DNA from: Rhodococcus sp. P-2 | GTDB taxonomy: Bacteria > Actinomycetota > Actinomycetes > Mycobacteriales > Mycobacteriaceae | Length of the DNA: 64,000 nucleotides | Assembly (NCBI RefSeq): GCF_016598535.1 | Contig: NZ_CP066779.1 | Span: 2,356,001-2,420,000 of the forward strand | Reading direction: 5' to 3' | Shown here: positions 57,253 to 64,000 of the stretch, in pieces | How positions within the stretch are numbered: position 1 is the stretch's first letter | Layout of the letters: every line of letters starts with the position of its first letter | Translations under genes and position numbers: made by a program | Notes under the pieces: model-generated | The model's database searches: none | What the model was told of the DNA's origin: nothing | Seen by the model: only the letters and a program-made list of their open reading frames with translations

Positions 57253-58211
57253 CGACCTTCGCAGACCTGACGTCGCAACTGCGTGTCCCGGTTCTCGCTT
57301 CACCGATGTTCATCATCTCGACTCCTGACCTCGTCATCGCGCAGTGCACCGCCGGGATCATCGGGTCCTTCCCGGCCCTGAATGCTCGTCCGCAGTCGGC
57401 ACTTCGGGATTGGCTCAAACTGATCACGGTCGCTCGTGAGGACCATGATCGTGAGCACCCGGAAAATCCGTCGGCGCCATTTGCCGTCAACCTCATCGTC
57501 CACCGGTCCAACAACCGCCTGGAAGAGGATCTGGCGACCATCGCCGAGTTCGAGGTTCCGATCGTCATCACGTCCCTCGGCGCTCGCACCGACATCAACG
57601 ACGCCGTCCACGCATACGGCGGAATCGTTCTCCATGACGTCATCGACAATCGCTTTGCACGCAAGGCGATCGAGAAGGGCGCCGACGGACTGATCGCGGT
57701 GGCTGCCGGGGCTGGTGGTCATGCCGGTAGGCAGTCGCCGTTTGCCCTGATTCGTGAGATTCGTGAGTGGTTCGCCGGTCCGCTACTGCTGTCGGGGGCT
57801 ATTGCTCATGGCGATTCGGTTCTCGCTGCGCTCGCGGCCGGTGCCGACCTTGCTTATGTCGGTTCGGCTTTCATCGCCACCGAAGAGGCCAATGCGGATC
57901 CTGCGTACAAGGAGATGATCGTGGGTTCAGGGGCCTCCGACATCGTCTATTCCAACCTGTTCACCGGAGTACACGGAAACTACCTGCGGGGCAGCATCGT
58001 TGCCGCCGGCTTGGACCCCGACAACCTGGCCGAATCCGATCCATCCGCAATGAGTTTCGCGACCACCGACACCGATACCAAGGCGTGGCGTGACATCTGG
58101 GGCGCCGGACAGGGCATCGGAGCGATCGACGCAGTCCTTCCGACGCATGCAGTAGTAGAGCGTCTCGCCGCCGAGTACGCTGCCGCTCGAGAACGTATCT
58201 GCCGACTCTAG
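57249..58211 (+). CDS. Nitronate monooxygenase (NMO/2-nitropropane dioxygenase) family protein
   Basis: A 320-residue FMN TIM-barrel protein. Family features are PVLASPMFIISTPDLV, NLIVHRSNNRLEEDLATI, LIAVAAGAGGHAGRQSPFALI with the active-site His, and AALAAGADLAYVGSAFIAT. Class I NMOs detoxify nitronates; in acid-degradation operons close relatives may act as enoyl reductases, so the substrate is open. GTG start overlaps the ligase stop. Its TAG stop shares the palindromic CTAG with the convergent LysR stop. Confidence 0.9.
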   Translation: MTTFADLTSQLRVPVLASPMFIISTPDLVIAQCTAGIIGSFPALNARPQSALRDWLKLITVAREDHDREHPENPSAPFAVNLIVHRSNNRLEEDLATIAEFEVPIVITSLGARTDINDAVHAYGGIVLHDVIDNRFARKAIEKGADGLIAVAAGAGGHAGRQSPFALIREIREWFAGPLLLSGAIAHGDSVLAALAAGADLAYVGSAFIATEEANADPAYKEMIVGSGASDIVYSNLFTGVHGNYLRGSIVAAGLDPDNLAESDPSAMSFATTDTDTKAWRDIWGAGQGIGAIDAVLPTHAVVERLAAEYAAARERICRL

Positions 58212-59164
58212 TGCTGTGACCGGCGTTCGTCAGGCAGGCGTTCGTCAGGCAGGGATTCGTCAGGCAGGGATTCGTCAGGCAGGGATTCGTCGGACAGGTA
58301 CTCGTGGACCAGGTTCACGAATACCTGTCCCACCGGCGACAGTGTCGAGGGGTCGAAGGCGAGACCGTACGCACGCAGGAATCTCGGCTCACAGGCCCGT
58401 TCCACCACCTGACCTGGCATCGATTTGGCCACCGAGCGCTCGACCAACGAACCGCCGAGCCCGGCGATGACCATCGGGAGCCGCGACTCCCGTTGCTCGG
58501 TCACCACCGCGAGTTCCGTTCTGGTACCCGCCTTTCGGATCGAATCTTCTATCGCGTCACCCATCGCTGCCCCGCGAGGAACGAACACCATGGGAATGTC
58601 CGGCATTTCCGAAAGGCGTACCGGCCCCTCGGGTAGTTCGGTTCCCGCCGGGTAGACCAGGCGGTACTCCTGCTCCCCCAATTCGACGATCTCGAGGCCT
58701 TCTCCCGCCTCCAGTGGCAGATGAGCCACCGCGAATTCGCAGTGGCCGTCCCGGATGAGACTTTCCAGATTGTCCTCACGCTCGAGTTCCGAGAATCTGA
58801 CTCGTGCTTGCGGATACCGTCGACAGAACTCCGCAATCAGATCGACGATCGTCCCCGAGGTCAGTGCCGGGAAAGCCATGATGTCGAGGCGACCGACGAT
58901 GGCGCCATCGGATGCCGTCAACTGTTCAGCCGCCGCAGCTACGTCTCGCAGGACCTGTCGACTCGGGCCGACCAGGCTGCGACCGGCCGCACTGAGCACC
59001 ATGCCGCGCCCGATGCGATGGAACAGCCTCACTCCCAGTTCACGTTCGAGCCCGCGCAACGCTTGTGACACGGTCGGCTGAGCAACTCCCAAAGCCGCTG
59101 CGGCGCCGTTGATCCCCTTGTTCTCGACGACCGCGAGGAAGTACTCCATCTGCCGGAACTCCAC
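58208..59164 (-). CDS. LysR family regulator with a repetitive acidic C-terminal tail
   Basis: A 318-residue LysR protein. The winged helix is MEYFLAVVENKGINGAAAAL, GVAQPTVSQALRGLERELG, followed by the periplasmic-binding-like effector domain (LDIMAFPALTSGTIVDL). The last 25 residues are repeats of DESLP/DERLP, encoded by a 15-bp tandem repeat, beyond the usual LysR length of about 300. GTG start with GAGGAG upstream. It lies 3 bases after another LysR gene and converges on the nitronate monooxygenase gene, with which it shares the stop tetranucleotide CTAG. It probably controls neighbouring catabolic genes. Confidence 0.9.
   Translation of the reverse strand: MEFRQMEYFLAVVENKGINGAAAALGVAQPTVSQALRGLERELGVRLFHRIGRGMVLSAAGRSLVGPSRQVLRDVAAAAEQLTASDGAIVGRLDIMAFPALTSGTIVDLIAEFCRRYPQARVRFSELEREDNLESLIRDGHCEFAVAHLPLEAGEGLEIVELGEQEYRLVYPAGTELPEGPVRLSEMPDIPMVFVPRGAAMGDAIEDSIRKAGTRTELAVVTEQRESRLPMVIAGLGGSLVERSVAKSMPGQVVERACEPRFLRAYGLAFDPSTLSPVGQVFVNLVHEYLSDESLPDESLPDESLPDERLPDERRSQH
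58225..58299. repeat. 15-bp tandem repeat, about five copies, within the LysR gene
   Basis: Copies at 58225, 58240, 58255, 58270 and 58285 share TTCGTCAGGCAGG; the middle two are identical (ATTCGTCAGGCAGGG) and the last is diverged. The unit is five codons, so copy-number change keeps frame, and it encodes the acidic DESLP/DERLP tail of the LysR protein. Confidence 0.95.
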
Positions 59165-59167
59165 AGT

Positions 59168-60070
59168 TCACTCCTCTTCCTCGGACGGAACGGCGGAGGA
59201 AGCCATTTCCGCAGCCGTCGCGATGAATGCAGCGGCTGCCGGAGATTGCTCGCCCGAGCGATAGACGATGCCGACGTCGCGTGTCAGCGGCGGATCGAAG
59301 GAGAAGGCGCCGACGTCTGTCATCTGCTGCTGTGCAACCCTTCTCGGCACGACAGTGGCGCCGATCCCTCGACGCACGAGTTCCCACGTGGTCACAGGAT
59401 GGACGCAGTCCACGACTACGTTTTCGGCGCCTTCGCTGAGTAGACCCCGGAACTGATTCGATTGATCACCGAGATCGACCACCAGCGGCAAACTGTGCAA
59501 GAGCGCTCGCGGAACCGGATCCGTCAACGGCGCTGCAAGCCGGCCGGACAACGACGCATGGGTGGCGAGTACCAACTCCTGAGTGGCAATCGGAGCCGTG
59601 ACCAAACCTTCGTACCCGATACTCAGATCGGTGACGCCGACCTCGGCCGACCCTCGCCGTAACGCATTGTCGACCCCGGCCGGGCCGTACGTGTCGAGAA
59701 CGCGCACGACGATCTTGGGGAAGTTGGCGCGGAATCGCCTGACCAACTCGACCATCGGATCGATCGAGAACGCCGAGTACGAGACGACGTCCACCCGGCC
59801 GAACTCGAGTTCGCGAACGGCGGTCACTTTCGCCTTCGCGCGCTCGACGTCGGCAAGGATTCTCCTGGCCGCGAGATCGAACGTGCGGCCCGCGTCGGTA
59901 AGAACCAACCGCCTACCGGTCCGGTCGAAGAGCGTGGCGCCGAGTCGACGCTCGAGCGTGCGAATTGCCTGTGACAGCGAGGGCTGCGAAATGTAGAGAG
60001 CTTGAGCGGCCTTCGTTATCCCACCGTGGTCGACAACAGCGACGAAGTAGGTAACGAAGTGCAGATCCAC
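59168..60070 (-). CDS. LysR family transcriptional regulator
   Basis: A 300-residue LysR regulator: VTYFVAVVDHGGITKAAQAL, YISQPSLSQAIRTLERRLGA (residues 25-44), and the effector domain with VDVVSYSAFSIDPMVELV and HSLPLVVDLGDQSNQF. GTG start; the gene directly precedes the second LysR gene with a 3-base gap, so both are made from one mRNA. It is followed upstream (in transcription order) by the crotonase genes. Tandem LysR genes may arise by duplication, though these two are not close in sequence. Confidence 0.9.
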   Translation of the reverse strand: MDLHFVTYFVAVVDHGGITKAAQALYISQPSLSQAIRTLERRLGATLFDRTGRRLVLTDAGRTFDLAARRILADVERAKAKVTAVRELEFGRVDVVSYSAFSIDPMVELVRRFRANFPKIVVRVLDTYGPAGVDNALRRGSAEVGVTDLSIGYEGLVTAPIATQELVLATHASLSGRLAAPLTDPVPRALLHSLPLVVDLGDQSNQFRGLLSEGAENVVVDCVHPVTTWELVRRGIGATVVPRRVAQQQMTDVGAFSFDPPLTRDVGIVYRSGEQSPAAAAFIATAAEMASSAVPSEEEE

Positions 60071-60100
60071 TCATCCATCATACGACCAGCGATCTGACGC

Positions 60101-60913
60101 TCACTCCACCCGAGTTACCCCTGGTACGGCCCACTCACCGGTGAAGACCGGCTCCCGCTTTTCCACGAAGGCACGAACCGCGTCGGTAGCATCCGTCGCA
60201 AAATTGACCGCCTGGGCCCTCGCCTCGTTGTCCAAGGCTTCCCGCAACGAGAGTGAGGTGTGATGTTCGAGCATCGCAGCAGACTGACTCAGTGCGGCCG
60301 GCGGACCGGCGGCGAGCCGCTGCGCCAGTGTGGACGTGTGTTCGTCCAGTTCGGCCGGTTCGACCAGATACGTCACCAACCCGAGCTCGTAGGCTTCCTG
60401 TGCGTCGATCGTCTCGGCGAGCATCACCAGTCGCTTGGCTTGTTGGAGGCCGACCAGTCTCGGCAGGATCCACGAACCCCCGAAGTCGACAGACAACCCC
60501 CGTTTGGCAAAAATCTGGCTGAACTTCGCACCCTTGGCTGCCACGACGAAGTCGCAGAGCAACGCCATGTTCCATCCGGCTCCGACGGCAAACCCGTCGA
60601 CCTTCGCCACCAGAGGCTTGGGAAACTCGCCCAGTGTGATCGCCGTTGCGTTGATGACACGCATGCGATCGAGCGGGTGCGACGAGCCACGCTTGTCCAG
60701 ATCGGATCCCGCGCAGAAGGTCCCGTCCGCGCCGGTCAGGATCACAGAGCGAATCTGCGAGTCCTCTTGAAGTTCGAGGACTGCTTCACGTAGAGCGATC
60801 CAGGCGTCGAGATCGAGAGCGTTGCGGCGGTGCGGCCGACAGAGAACAATCGTCGCGACGGCACCGTCACGTTCGATGCTCACGGCCGCGCGCTCGATCG
60901 TCTCGGCACTCAT
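60101..60913 (-). CDS. Enoyl-CoA hydratase/isomerase (crotonase) family protein
   Basis: A 270-residue crotonase. Oxyanion-hole segments are GTFCAGSDLDKRG and DGFAVGAGWNMALLCD; the site where hydratases have catalytic Glu reads KRGLSVDFGGSWILPRLVG, with Asp instead of Glu, a pattern found in isomerase or other non-hydratase members. ATG 60913 overlaps the previous crotonase stop (ATGA). Together with the next gene it forms a coupled pair that could perform isomerisation and hydration. Confidence 0.88.
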   Translation of the reverse strand: MSAETIERAAVSIERDGAVATIVLCRPHRRNALDLDAWIALREAVLELQEDSQIRSVILTGADGTFCAGSDLDKRGSSHPLDRMRVINATAITLGEFPKPLVAKVDGFAVGAGWNMALLCDFVVAAKGAKFSQIFAKRGLSVDFGGSWILPRLVGLQQAKRLVMLAETIDAQEAYELGLVTYLVEPAELDEHTSTLAQRLAAGPPAALSQSAAMLEHHTSLSLREALDNEARAQAVNFATDATDAVRAFVEKREPVFTGEWAVPGVTRVE

Positions 60914-61671
60914 GAACCGCTCCACACGGGAGAGCGCTTCTCGGCAAATGCCGTGGCGCCTTCCTTGGCGTCACGTGAGGTGAAGACCGGATCGATGAAT
61001 TCGCGTTGCGCGACAAAGGCGTCCGGATCGGTGTACTTGGCGGACATTGCCAGTACCTGCTTGGTCGCGCGCACAGCCAGTGGACCGTTTGCCGCTACTC
61101 GGGCCGCAAGCTCGCGTGCGACGGTCAACGCCTGTCCCGGTTCGGCGAGCCGATTGACCAAGCCATGATGATGCGCCACGGTGGCACTGAGCGGATCCCC
61201 CGTGATCGCGATTTCCATGGCCAACTGGTACGGGAGAATTTTCGGCAGACGTAGGAGTCCGCCGGCCGCCGCGGCAAGCCCCCGCTTCACCTCGGGCAGG
61301 CCGAATTTCGCGTCCGTGGATGCCACGATCAAGTCGGCCGCCAAGGCCAGTTCACAACCGCCGGCGAGTGCCCAACCTTCGACGGCTGCGATCAGCGGCT
61401 TCGACGGCGGAGCCTCGGTCAGACCGGCAAATCCACGACCCGGCAGCGATGGCCGCTCCCCGCGGGCAAAACCCTTCAGATCCATACCGGCGCAGAAGGT
61501 TCCACCGGCTCCGGTCAGAATTCCGATGGTGAGATCGGACCGTTCCTCGAACTCGTCGATCGCGGCTGCGAGTGCCTTTGCGAGGTCCAGGTTGACCGCG
61601 TTCTTGGCCTCGGGACGATTGAGGGTGATGACGGCAACGCCGTCGGCGAAGTCGGTGAGCACGACGCTCAT
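60910..61671 (-). CDS. Enoyl-CoA hydratase/isomerase (crotonase) family protein
   Basis: A 253-residue crotonase. Seen are LNRPEAKNAVNLDLAKAL, GTFCAGMDLKGFARG, EGWALAGGCELALAADLIVA and LPEVKRGLAAAAGGLLRLP, where the Glu in LPE is in place for catalysis but the second site is Ala-rich. It is similar to the gene at 22664 in this respect. The stop overlaps the next crotonase. It follows an MBL hydrolase gene after 37 bases. Confidence 0.9.
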   Translation of the reverse strand: MSVVLTDFADGVAVITLNRPEAKNAVNLDLAKALAAAIDEFEERSDLTIGILTGAGGTFCAGMDLKGFARGERPSLPGRGFAGLTEAPPSKPLIAAVEGWALAGGCELALAADLIVASTDAKFGLPEVKRGLAAAAGGLLRLPKILPYQLAMEIAITGDPLSATVAHHHGLVNRLAEPGQALTVARELAARVAANGPLAVRATKQVLAMSAKYTDPDAFVAQREFIDPVFTSRDAKEGATAFAEKRSPVWSGS

Positions 61672-61708
61672 GTTCGGTTCCTACTTCCGTGATGAGATTC
61701 TTGAAAGG

Positions 61709-62755
61709 TCACTGCGCGCGAAGACTCCAGCGCACGGGCGTGCCGCCGGACGGTGTCACGATCTCCCGCTTGGCAAGAACAACAAGATGAGCATGGGTTT
61801 CGCGAACTGCCAAGCGAAGTAGTCGCGGCGACATCTGGTCGAACGGGCGAGACCAGGAGATCGTGCGCGAGAGTTCCCAGGCCGTGGATTCGGGCTCAGC
61901 CTGCACCGCAGCCACGATCTCCGCCAATCGCTCCTCGTGGTGCCCCATCAGTTGACGTGCACGATCGGTGATCCCACGGAATCGATATTCATGTGCCGGA
62001 AGCACTTCGCATTCGCCCAGTGTCGTCGTCGCCTCGAGCGAGAGAAGATAACGATGAAGCGGGTTCTCGAGTTCACCGGGAATCGTGGAGATGTTCGGGC
62101 TGATCCTCGGCAGCATGTGATCGCCGCTGAACAACAAACCTCTGTCCTCTTCCACGAAGCAGAGATGTCCGGGAGTGTGCCCCGGTGTCCATTGGGCCCG
62201 GAGATTCCAACCGGGTAGGTCGAGTGAATCCCCATCTCCCAGAACAACGTCGATGGTTTCGTGCTCAGCGAACCGCACCAGGTCGACCCGAGACGCGTCG
62301 AGCACTTCGGCCGGTGCACCGAGTTCGGACAACTGCAGGTTCCAGCCGGTGATGTCGTCGCGGGTCTGCTCGGGACCGTGGTATCCGAGAAGCGTCGCAT
62401 CGGCCACGTGCATCGCAAGCGTCGCGCCGCTGACCTGCCGAAGACGCGGTGCCAGGCCGAAGTGATCGGGATGCAGGTGGGTGATTGCCGCATAGCGCAC
62501 TTCGGAAACGTGGTATCCGATCGATGTAATGCCGTCGACGAGAGCCTGCCACGACTGTTCGTGATCCCAGCCGACGTCGATGAGGGCAAGTCCGTCGTCG
62601 AGCGCGAGTGCGTAGACGAGTACGTAGCGCAAAGGGTTGTCCGGCATGGGAACAGGGATCGACCACAATCCGTCCCGGACTTGTTCCACCGGTGGAAGAA
62701 CTTTGTTCGCCCACGCCTCACGTTGTGCGACACCCACGTCTTCGGTCACGATCAT
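61709..62755 (-). CDS. MBL-fold metallo-hydrolase with C-terminal winged helix (LACTB2/glyoxalase II-like)
   Basis: A 348-residue metallo-beta-lactamase-fold hydrolase. The zinc motif is THLHPDHFG (HxHxDH) near residue 93, with further ligands in TPGHTPGHLCF and FSGDHMLPR and His in LPAHEYRF. The C-terminal 80 residues look like a helical/winged domain as in LACTB2-type enzymes. Such proteins often hydrolyse acyl-CoA or glutathione thioesters. The ATG overlaps the stop of the ligase gene (ATGA). It probably recycles a dead-end CoA ester in the pathway. Confidence 0.9.
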   Translation of the reverse strand: MIVTEDVGVAQREAWANKVLPPVEQVRDGLWSIPVPMPDNPLRYVLVYALALDDGLALIDVGWDHEQSWQALVDGITSIGYHVSEVRYAAITHLHPDHFGLAPRLRQVSGATLAMHVADATLLGYHGPEQTRDDITGWNLQLSELGAPAEVLDASRVDLVRFAEHETIDVVLGDGDSLDLPGWNLRAQWTPGHTPGHLCFVEEDRGLLFSGDHMLPRISPNISTIPGELENPLHRYLLSLEATTTLGECEVLPAHEYRFRGITDRARQLMGHHEERLAEIVAAVQAEPESTAWELSRTISWSRPFDQMSPRLLRLAVRETHAHLVVLAKREIVTPSGGTPVRWSLRAQ

Positions 62756-64000
62756 GATGCTTCTCCGCTCGCGTTCAGCATGGTCCGCAGGCTCGACTTG
62801 AGCAGTTTTCCGCTCGCGTTGCGAGGTAGGGAGTCCACGAAATGGATCTGGCGAGGTTTCTTGTACGACGCCAACTTCGCTGTGCTGAAAGCGATCAACT
62901 CGTCGACGCTTGGCATGTCGGCACCGTCGACCAGTTTGACCACCGCGGTGACGGATTCACCCCAGCGCTTGTCGGGAACCCCGACCACCGCGACCTCGGC
63001 GACCGAGGGGTGTTCGGCCAGAACGGATTCCACCTCGATCGGATAGACGTTCTCACCGCCGGTGATGATCATGTCCTTGAGTCGGTCGGTGACGAACAGA
63101 TACCCCTCGTCGTCCAGATGGCCGGCGTCCCCCGTCCGGAGGAAGCCGTCGTGGGTGAACAATTCGGCGGTCTCACGTTCACGTCGCCAGTACCCGCGAG
63201 TGTTGTTTCTACTGCGCGCGACGATCTCACCGGAATTGTTGGGCGGCAATTCCTCACCAGTGGTGACGTCTCGAATGGAGATCTCGACGCCGATCATCGG
63301 TTTTCCCGCAGAGCGGAGCAACTCCGAACGCGGTCCGCTTACGTGATGGTCGTAAGCACGAAGGACGGATACCGATCCCGTTGTCTCGGTCATCCCGTAT
63401 CGCTGGACGAATTTGCACTTCAAGACGGTCATCGCATGAGCGAGGAGCGCCGGAGTGATCGGCGACGCCCCGTAGGCGACCACCTCCAGGCTGGTCAGAT
63501 CGAAACTGTCGAGAGTGGGCAGATCTACCAGCGTCTGAATGACGGCAGGTACCAGAAATGCGTGGGTGACGTGGTGAGTCGCGATGGCATCAGCGACCCG
63601 AGCCGGCGCCAGGTCTCCGAGCAGCACCAATGGCACTCCGGCCGACAAGCACGTACTCATCCAGCCTGCACCGGCGATGTGAAAGAGAGGAAGTGCGTCG
63701 AGTGCGACTGCATTCGAACCGAATTCGTAGACATCGAACCCCTCGGGCTCGTTGTACAGATTCCGGTGCGTGGCCACGACGCCCTTGGGCCGGCCGGTTG
63801 TCCCGGACGTGTACAGCTGCAGAACTGCTGCGTCCGGATCGTGCCCCTGTCCGGGGTCGACGCCGGTCCCGGAGGCCACGAACTCCGCCCAGGTTCGCGA
63901 ATCCGGCAGGCCCCCTTCAGCTCCCACGGTTATGACCTCGATCTCCGGCAACGCTGAGGACATCGCCGCCGCCCCCGCGGCGAACTCGTCATCGACGATC
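62752..64000 (-). CDS. AMP-dependent acyl-CoA synthetase/ligase, C-terminal part (cut by window edge)
   Basis: The reading frame continues past the right edge: before Met in MSSALPEIEV the frame reads IVDDEFAAGAAA with no stop, so about 100 N-terminal residues are missing. The visible 416 residues contain the P-loop YTSGTTGRPKGVVATHRN, YGMTETTGSV, TGDAGHLDDEGYLFVTDR, KDMIITGGENVYPIEVES and RNASGKLLKSSLR with the catalytic Lys. It activates a carboxylic acid with CoA and is the first visible gene of the minus-strand ligase, MBL and crotonase operon. Confidence 0.9.
   Translation of the reverse strand, partial: IVDDEFAAGAAAMSSALPEIEVITVGAEGGLPDSRTWAEFVASGTGVDPGQGHDPDAAVLQLYTSGTTGRPKGVVATHRNLYNEPEGFDVYEFGSNAVALDALPLFHIAGAGWMSTCLSAGVPLVLLGDLAPARVADAIATHHVTHAFLVPAVIQTLVDLPTLDSFDLTSLEVVAYGASPITPALLAHAMTVLKCKFVQRYGMTETTGSVSVLRAYDHHVSGPRSELLRSAGKPMIGVEISIRDVTTGEELPPNNSGEIVARSRNNTRGYWRRERETAELFTHDGFLRTGDAGHLDDEGYLFVTDRLKDMIITGGENVYPIEVESVLAEHPSVAEVAVVGVPDKRWGESVTAVVKLVDGADMPSVDELIAFSTAKLASYKKPRQIHFVDSLPRNASGKLLKSSLRTMLNASGEAS

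Noticed and set aside
58225..58299. CRISPR-like repeat
   Set aside because: The units are directly adjacent 15-bp copies without spacers and encode protein in frame.
1..64000. Mobile elements, integrases, tRNA, rRNA or phage genes
   Set aside because: None of the proteins has transposase or integrase motifs, and no tRNA-like cloverleaf or rRNA stretch was recognised by eye; a dedicated tRNA scan would settle the tRNA point.

Overview
The window is GC-rich, densely coding actinobacterial DNA, most likely from a Rhodococcus (Nocardiaceae) chromosome. The evidence is the mix of TetR, IclR, LysR and GntR regulators beside CoA-ester catabolism, F420-type enzymes (a DUF385 nitroreductase-like protein and an LLM oxidoreductase), an actinobacterial MetY, frequent GTG starts, and several genes whose start codon lies 5-7 bases after a TANNNT box, as in leaderless transcripts. 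I see no rRNA, tRNA, CRISPR array, transposase or phage gene. The genus call is inference.

Layout. 1-3112: a truncated TetR gene, a DUF385 protein behind three evenly spaced palindromes, and an FtsX-type ABC permease/ATPase/TetR operon. 3255-6781: a TauD-type dioxygenase divergent from a MerR regulator, then a secreted TAP-type peptidase. 6874-17258: the most unusual region. It is a minus-strand gene string (MFS transporter, VOC protein, SDR, BKACE-like protein, two paralogous proteins of about 143 residues with no known function, DhaK, DhaL, second BKACE-like protein, IlvD/Edd dehydratase, SDR) with a convergent IclR regulator. The last ten genes mostly overlap or nearly abut.

17464-23425: an acyl-CoA ligase/DUF5938/SDR operon with divergent TetR, then a TetR/crotonase divergent pair. 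23497-25533: a sulfur module made of a 32-codon Cys-containing leader peptide with stem-loops, OsmC and MetY, closed by a strong bidirectional terminator. 25598-31250: an aromatic-ring meta-cleavage trio resembling HsaC, HsaA and HsaD under an IclR regulator, with a divergent F420-type oxidoreductase and a SnoaL-like protein. 31379-42535: MntH, an acyl-CoA ligase facing two SDRs across a 486-base divergent region, amidohydrolase, SnoaL-like protein, old yellow enzyme, AcuI-type reductase, RNase HI, an AlkA-type glycosylase and a PPOX-type flavoprotein.

42719-50598: a small secreted protein, a His-tailed ArsR sensor, and a GntR-controlled locus (acyl-CoA dehydrogenase, GntR, MaoC and thiolase divergent from CitE-like lyase, large MaoC hydratase and CaiB CoA-transferase) that resembles known C5-dicarboxylate (mesaconate, itaconate or citramalate) CoA pathways. 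50664-64000: a further acyl-CoA degradation region with acyl-CoA dehydrogenase, MFS importer, thiolase, SDR, ligase and nitronate monooxygenase on the plus strand, facing two LysR genes, two crotonases, an MBL hydrolase and a truncated ligase on the minus strand.

Overall this is a catabolic segment: importers and CoA ligases activate acids, and dehydrogenases, hydratases, SDRs and thiolases degrade them, each block with its own local regulator. Substrates are not established by sequence alone.
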